Assembly: GCA_003155465.1 (NCBI GenBank)
Contig: PMCR01000261.1
Span: 1-9,579 of the forward strand
DNA: 9,579 nucleotides
Source of the DNA: Myxococcales bacterium
GTDB taxonomy: Bacteria > Myxococcota > Polyangia > Fen-1088
Direction: 5' to 3'
Shown here: piece after piece, positions 5,876 to 9,579 of the stretch
How positions within the stretch are numbered: the first letter of the stretch is position 1
Layout: the number at the start of each line of letters is the position of its first letter
Notes under the pieces: generated by a model
Seen by the model: only the letters and a program-made list of their open reading frames with translations
Databases searched by the model: none
Told to the model about the DNA's origin: nothing
Program-made: the position numbers and the translations under genes

Positions 5876-8283
5876 AAAAGAATACCAATCCGGAAGGCAT
5901 CGCATTGGCTGACCCCACCAGTCCCGAAATGAAGTCCCCCGCACAAGACGCCCTGGCCCGCCAGTACCGCGAGTTTCTCGACTGGCCCGAGCTGTGTGCG
6001 CGACTGGCCGCACAGGCGCAGTCGTCCCGCGGCGCAGCGGCGTGCCAAGCCTTGCCCCTGTGCGACTCGGCAGCCGAGGCGCGCGAGCGCATGGCGGAGG
6101 TGAGCGAGCTGCTGAGCTTGTTGCGGCTGGCCGAGTCGTTGCCTGCGCTGGGTTTTCCCGAGATCGAGGCGCACCTGCAGGCGGCTGCCCAGGGGGCACC
6201 ACTAGGGCCCGAGGAACTGCGCCAGGTGGCGGACTTCTGTGAGACCGCGGCCAACGCCCGCCGTTTCTATGGTCGAATCGCCAGCGAGGACCCGCGTCTG
6301 CAGGCGCCGCGCATGTCCAAGTTGGCGGCCGGCTTGGGCCACCACGACGAACTTGTGCGCATGGCGCGCGAAACCTTCGACGCAGCCGGCGAGCTGCGCG
6401 ACGGGGCCTCGCCCGATCTGGGCCGCCTGCGCCGCGAGCGCGACATGGTGGCGGCCCGGGTGCGCAGCGAAGCCGAGCGCCTGCTGCAGTCCGAGGAATA
6501 CGCGCCCTTTCTGCAAGACCAGTTCGTGACCCTGCGCGAGGATCGTTTCGTGCTACCGCTGCGGGCCTCGTTCAAGTCCATGGGCCTGGGCATCGTGCAC
6601 GACACCTCACGCACCGGCGAGACGGTATTCATCGAGCCGACCGCGCTGGTCGAGTTGAACAACCGGCTCAAAGTGGCCGAGATCGAGATCCGGCGCGAAA
6701 GTCGGCGCATCTTGGAGGAACTGGCTGCGGTGGTGTCGCAGGCAGCCCTGGGGTTATGCCAGGACCGCGAGATCCTCACCCGGCTCGATCAGCTAGCCGC
6801 TGCGGCGCGACTGTCAGTGGCCTACGACGGCGCGCCGGTGGAGATAGTGGACGAGCCCATCGTCGACCTGCAGTCGCTGCGCCACCCGCTGCTTGCCCTA
6901 CGCGCGGCTGAATCGCGGACGAAGGTCACGCCCAATGACCTGGCGCTGGGTCAGGTTTCGGGACGCAGCCAGGCCAAGGTGCTGGTGGTGAGCGGGCCCA
7001 ATGCCGGTGGCAAGACCGTGCTGCTCAAGTCGGTGGGCCTGGCTGCGCTGTTGGCGCGCGCGGGTCTGCCGGTGCCGGCCGCGCCCGGAAGCCGGGTGGG
7101 CTTCTTTCACCAAGTGTTAGCCGACATTGGCGACCAGCAGTCGGTGATGGGGGATCTGTCGACCTTTTCGGCCCACCTGGCGAACCTGTCGGGCATTCTC
7201 GATCTGACACGGGCCGCGACCGAGGAGAATCTGTTGATTCTCTGCGACGAGCTGATGGTCGGGACACACCCGGAACAGGGTGCCGCGCTGGCGCGGGCCA
7301 TGCTGGAGGTGCTGGCCGACGCGCCCGGCTTGGTCCTGGTGACCACCCACTTTGACAACCTGAAAGCACTGGCCGAGACCGACGCGCGCTTTCGCAACGC
7401 GGGCATGGAGTACGACCTGCACAAGTTGCGGCCCACGTTCCGGCTCAAGGATGGCGTGCCGGGACGCTCGTATGCCTTTGACATCGCGGCGCGCATCGGG
7501 CTGCCGGCATCTGTGCTCGACCGGGCGCGTGCGCTGATGGACGCCGGCAACCTGGGTCTGGAAGAGACGCTGCGCAACCTGCAGGAGCGCGAGCAGGCCC
7601 TCGAACGATCGAACCAGGCGCTGGAGGCGGCTCGACGCGAGATGGAGCAAGCCAAGCAGGATCTGGACAGCCAGACCGATGCATCGCAGGCGGCTGCGGC
7701 TGCCCTTGGCCGGCGCGAACGCGAGCTGGCCGTACGCTCGCGCGAGGCGGTCGACGCGGCGGTGCGGGATGCGCGCGAGGCAATCTCCGAGATCGTGCGC
7801 GAGGCCAAGCGCACGCGAACCGCGCAAGCGGTGGAGGCGGCGCGGGCAGCGCTTGAACGCAAGGCCAAGGAGACAACCGCGGCGCTGCCCGAGGCGGAGC
7901 CACTCGACGTGACCAAGCTGCGCCAAGCCCTGGCCAATCGGGCGCTGGGCGTGTCCAGCACGGGCAAGAAGTCGAGCGCACATGCCACCGCACAGGCGGC
8001 CGAACGACCCGAGGCCGACCGTGCGGGTGGGCAAACCAGGGCCAACACCCTGGACCTGCGCGGGCAGCGCGCCGACGAAGCTCTGGGCGAGTTGGAGACC
8101 TTTCTCGACCGCACGGCTCTGGAGGGCGCCGACACCGTGTTCATCATCCACGGCCACGGCACCGGTGCGCTTCGCAAGGTCGTGCGCGAGTATCTGGCGA
8201 CCTCGCCCTATGTCGAGCGCTTCCGGCCCGGGGGCAAGGGCGAGGGCGGCGACGGGGTTGCCGTGGTGACCCTGCGAGGATAG
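5872..8283 (+). CDS. mutS2: MutS2 family ATPase with C-terminal Smr domain
   Basis: This is an 803-residue MutS2-type protein. The N-terminal core and clamp (about 20-340) precede the ABC ATPase: Walker A G-P-N-A-G-G-K-T (375-382), the L-S-T-F-S-A-H signature (429-435), Walker B L-L-I-L-C-D459-E460, and the switch T-T-H493-F. A charged coiled coil covers about 564-673. The Smr nuclease domain follows, with L-D-L-R-G (727-731) and H760-G-H-G-T-G-A-L-R. Smr-bearing MutS2 proteins are reported to limit recombination and, in Bacillus, to act on collided ribosomes. The mismatch-recognition domain of MutS is absent, as expected. Oddities: the D-loop reads M-V-G-T-H-P instead of the usual G-x-G-T-D-P, and residues 678-724 are a low-complexity linker where a KOW-like domain would be expected. 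GTG 5872 gives a GTGA overlap with the previous gene; TTG 5905 has a stronger ribosome binding site, and ATG 5929 is a third option. Confidence 0.95.
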   Translation: MKKNTNPEGIALADPTSPEMKSPAQDALARQYREFLDWPELCARLAAQAQSSRGAAACQALPLCDSAAEARERMAEVSELLSLLRLAESLPALGFPEIEAHLQAAAQGAPLGPEELRQVADFCETAANARRFYGRIASEDPRLQAPRMSKLAAGLGHHDELVRMARETFDAAGELRDGASPDLGRLRRERDMVAARVRSEAERLLQSEEYAPFLQDQFVTLREDRFVLPLRASFKSMGLGIVHDTSRTGETVFIEPTALVELNNRLKVAEIEIRRESRRILEELAAVVSQAALGLCQDREILTRLDQLAAAARLSVAYDGAPVEIVDEPIVDLQSLRHPLLALRAAESRTKVTPNDLALGQVSGRSQAKVLVVSGPNAGGKTVLLKSVGLAALLARAGLPVPAAPGSRVGFFHQVLADIGDQQSVMGDLSTFSAHLANLSGILDLTRAATEENLLILCDELMVGTHPEQGAALARAMLEVLADAPGLVLVTTHFDNLKALAETDARFRNAGMEYDLHKLRPTFRLKDGVPGRSYAFDIAARIGLPASVLDRARALMDAGNLGLEETLRNLQEREQALERSNQALEAARREMEQAKQDLDSQTDASQAAAAALGRRERELAVRSREAVDAAVRDAREAISEIVREAKRTRTAQAVEAARAALERKAKETTAALPEAEPLDVTKLRQALANRALGVSSTGKKSSAHATAQAAERPEADRAGGQTRANTLDLRGQRADEALGELETFLDRTALEGADTVFIIHGHGTGALRKVVREYLATSPYVERFRPGGKGEGGDGVAVVTLRG
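5892..5897 (+). promoter_or_regulatory. Strong Shine-Dalgarno GGAAGG pointing to an alternative TTG start of mutS2
   Basis: GGAAGG lies seven bases before an in-frame TTG at 5905-5907 (codon 12 of the longer reading). The upstream GTG at 5872 has only a weak GGG nearby (5865-5867) and would rely on coupling to the overlapping stop of the sulfatase-fold gene. The conserved MutS2 core begins after codon 20, so homology alone does not decide among GTG 5872, TTG 5905 and ATG 5929. Use of the TTG start would allow ribosome loading independent of the upstream gene. Confidence 0.45.
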
Positions 8284-8286
8284 GAG
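8276..8286 (+). promoter_or_regulatory. Ribosome binding site of the last gene, overlapping the mutS2 stop
   Basis: GAGGA at 8276-8280 lies nine bases, and AGGAG at 8282-8286 three bases, before ATG 8290. The mutS2 stop TAG (8281-8283) sits between them. The arrangement supports ATG 8290 as the start and tight co-translation of the two genes. Confidence 0.6.
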
Positions 8287-8289
8287 CCG

Positions 8290-9579
8290 ATGACTGGCAA
8301 GACCAAGGAACGACTGATCGGCGCCTTGCTGGTGGCTGCGCTGGTGGTCGCGCTTGTGCCGGCATTGGTGCAGCTTGGCTGGCACCTGCGTCTCTTCGCG
8401 GGCCGCGCCGGCTTCCCGCTTGACCTTGAGTGGATGGAAGGTGGCATGCTGGTGCACGCGCAGCGGATCGCGGCCGGGCAGGGGATCTACGTCAAGCCGT
8501 CGCTGGATTTCGTTCCCTATCTGTACACGCCGCTCTATCCCGCGCTGCTGGCGCTGCTGTCGTTCGTCTTTCCCCTCGGCTATCTGCTCGGGCGCATGGT
8601 CTCGCTGCTGGCCTTTTTTTCCTCGCTGGTGTTGCTCGGCGCTCTTGTGGCCAGCGAGGCACGCGGCCTGGCACGCGGTCGACGCTCGCTGGCGGCGCTG
8701 GTCGGGCTGGTGGGCGCCGCAGCGGTCACGGCGGCCTTTGCCTTTACCGGCAGTTTCTTTGATCTCGCACGCTCGGACAGCCTTTTGCTTGCTCTGGAAG
8801 CGCTGGCCTTGTGGCTGGCCTTGCGGGGTGGCACATGGAAAAGCGCGGCGGCTGCAGGGCTGGTGATCGCGGCGGCATTCTTCAGCAAGCAAACCGCTAG
8901 CATCATCGGCGTCGGTCTGGGCGTGGGTCTGCTCATCGTCAACTGGCGGCGCGGTCTGGTCTACGGCGGGGTGGCCGCGGTCGTGCTTGCGGCGGGAATC
9001 GGCCTGCTCGTCAAGACCTCGGACGGTTGGTTCTGGACGTACATCTTCAAGCTGCATCAGAGTCACGGCTATCGCTGGGCGATGGTCCCGAACGCGGTGC
9101 TGCCCGATACGCTCAAGCACCTGTGGCCGGTTTTTGCGGTGTTGATCGTTGCCACAGTGGCCCTGGCCTGCAGCCGCATGCTGCGTCGAAGCGACATCAT
9201 CCTGTGGGTGGTGGCCTTGGCTGGCGAGGTGGCTGCCGCGGTCGGCTTCTCGACCCAATGGGCGTTCGCCAACGCCTACATTCCAGCGGTCTTCTTTCCC
9301 GTGTTGGCCGCGTCCGTGCTGTCCGGCCGGCTGCTGCTGCATGCGTTCGACCGCCGGCGCTGGCTACAGGCCATACCGACTTGTGTGGTCCTGCTGGGCC
9401 TGGCCTGGCAGAACCAGCACATCCCGCGTCCGGCGCTCGCGGCTTCGGTCCCTCAGGCAGCCGACACGGTTGCCGCCGGACGCCTGCTCGAGCGCCTGGC
9501 TAGCGTGTCCGGCGATCTCTTCATTCCGTTTCACACCTACTACGGTGCGCTTCTGGGCAAGCGGACCTTTGTCCATCGC
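8290..9579 (+). CDS. Second GT-C-type membrane glycosyltransferase (GT39/RgtA-D-like), right end missing
   Basis: The frame is open from ATG 8290 to the window edge, giving 430 residues with no stop. It starts six bases after the mutS2 stop with a purine-rich ribosome binding site. After one N-terminal membrane helix (about 9-30) comes an acidic element D45-L-E47-W-M-E50-G-G, in the place of the catalytic acidic loop of GT-C enzymes, then Y79-T-P-L-Y. D158-L-A-R-S-D163 and F-S-K200-Q-T follow; the K-Q pair recurs in the GT-C protein at 1386-2981. About 11-12 hydrophobic segments are visible, and residues 410-421 (G-D-L-F-I-P-F-H...) begin a soluble C-terminal part cut by the edge. By family, it would transfer a sugar from a polyprenyl-phosphate donor on the outer face of the inner membrane. 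Donor, acceptor and exact subfamily are unknown; it is less close to ArnT than the first GT-C protein. Confidence 0.78.
   Translation, partial: MTGKTKERLIGALLVAALVVALVPALVQLGWHLRLFAGRAGFPLDLEWMEGGMLVHAQRIAAGQGIYVKPSLDFVPYLYTPLYPALLALLSFVFPLGYLLGRMVSLLAFFSSLVLLGALVASEARGLARGRRSLAALVGLVGAAAVTAAFAFTGSFFDLARSDSLLLALEALALWLALRGGTWKSAAAAGLVIAAAFFSKQTASIIGVGLGVGLLIVNWRRGLVYGGVAAVVLAAGIGLLVKTSDGWFWTYIFKLHQSHGYRWAMVPNAVLPDTLKHLWPVFAVLIVATVALACSRMLRRSDIILWVVALAGEVAAAVGFSTQWAFANAYIPAVFFPVLAASVLSGRLLLHAFDRRRWLQAIPTCVVLLGLAWQNQHIPRPALAASVPQAADTVAAGRLLERLASVSGDLFIPFHTYYGALLGKRTFVHR

Noticed and set aside
4451..6202. Long antisense open frame (583 codons) opposite the sulfatase-fold gene
   Set aside because: The translation is Arg/Pro/Ala/Gln-rich with no recognisable domain, and it lies opposite a clearly conserved catalytic domain; this is expected by chance in high-GC DNA.
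7117..9342. Long antisense open frame (741 codons) opposite mutS2 and the last gene
   Set aside because: Rich in His, Gln and Arg with no family resemblance, and it runs across two well-supported sense genes.

Overview
The window is high-GC bacterial DNA, densely coded on the + strand. It holds six genes in one direction, with overlaps or gaps of 1 to 80 bases, so it reads as one operon or two tightly linked ones. The MopE-type Asp/Cys metal-binding motif inside a sulfatase-fold protein, together with the GC-rich coding and GTG starts, suggests Myxococcota or a related former deltaproteobacterial lineage. That placement is inference; no rRNA or other phylogenetic marker is present.

Layout: (1) 2-364, the C-terminal end of a GT4-type glycosyltransferase, cut by the window edge. 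(2) 364-1389, a flippase-like membrane protein of the LPG_synthase_TM (UPF0104) family, overlapping the previous stop by one base. (3) 1386-2981, a GT-C (GT39/ArnT/RgtA-D-like) membrane glycosyltransferase, joined by an ATGA overlap. (4) After an 80-base gap, the only sizeable non-coding stretch, 3062-5875 encodes a 937-residue protein that combines a polytopic membrane region, a MopE-like metal-binding motif, a sulfatase/alkaline-phosphatase-fold catalytic domain and a C-terminal beta-sandwich. (5) 5872-8283, a MutS2 homologue with an Smr domain, joined by a GTGA overlap. (6) 8290-9579, a second GT-C-type membrane protein, open at the right edge.

Five of the six genes fit building and modifying a cell-envelope or exported glycan: a cytoplasmic GT4 enzyme, a membrane protein that may support lipid-linked intermediates, two polyprenyl-phosphate-sugar-dependent GT-C enzymes, and an extracytoplasmic sulfatase-fold enzyme that may transfer or remove a charged group. 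MutS2, a DNA-repair/ribosome-collision ATPase, is the outlier but lies inside the same transcription unit.

The points most worth a second look are the four-part sulfatase-fold protein, which lacks the sulfatase C/S-x-P-x-R signature, and the MutS2, which appears to lack the KOW-like domain, has an altered D-loop and has a competing TTG start with a strong ribosome binding site. I saw no mobile element, CRISPR array, tRNA or rRNA, and no convincing intrinsic terminator.
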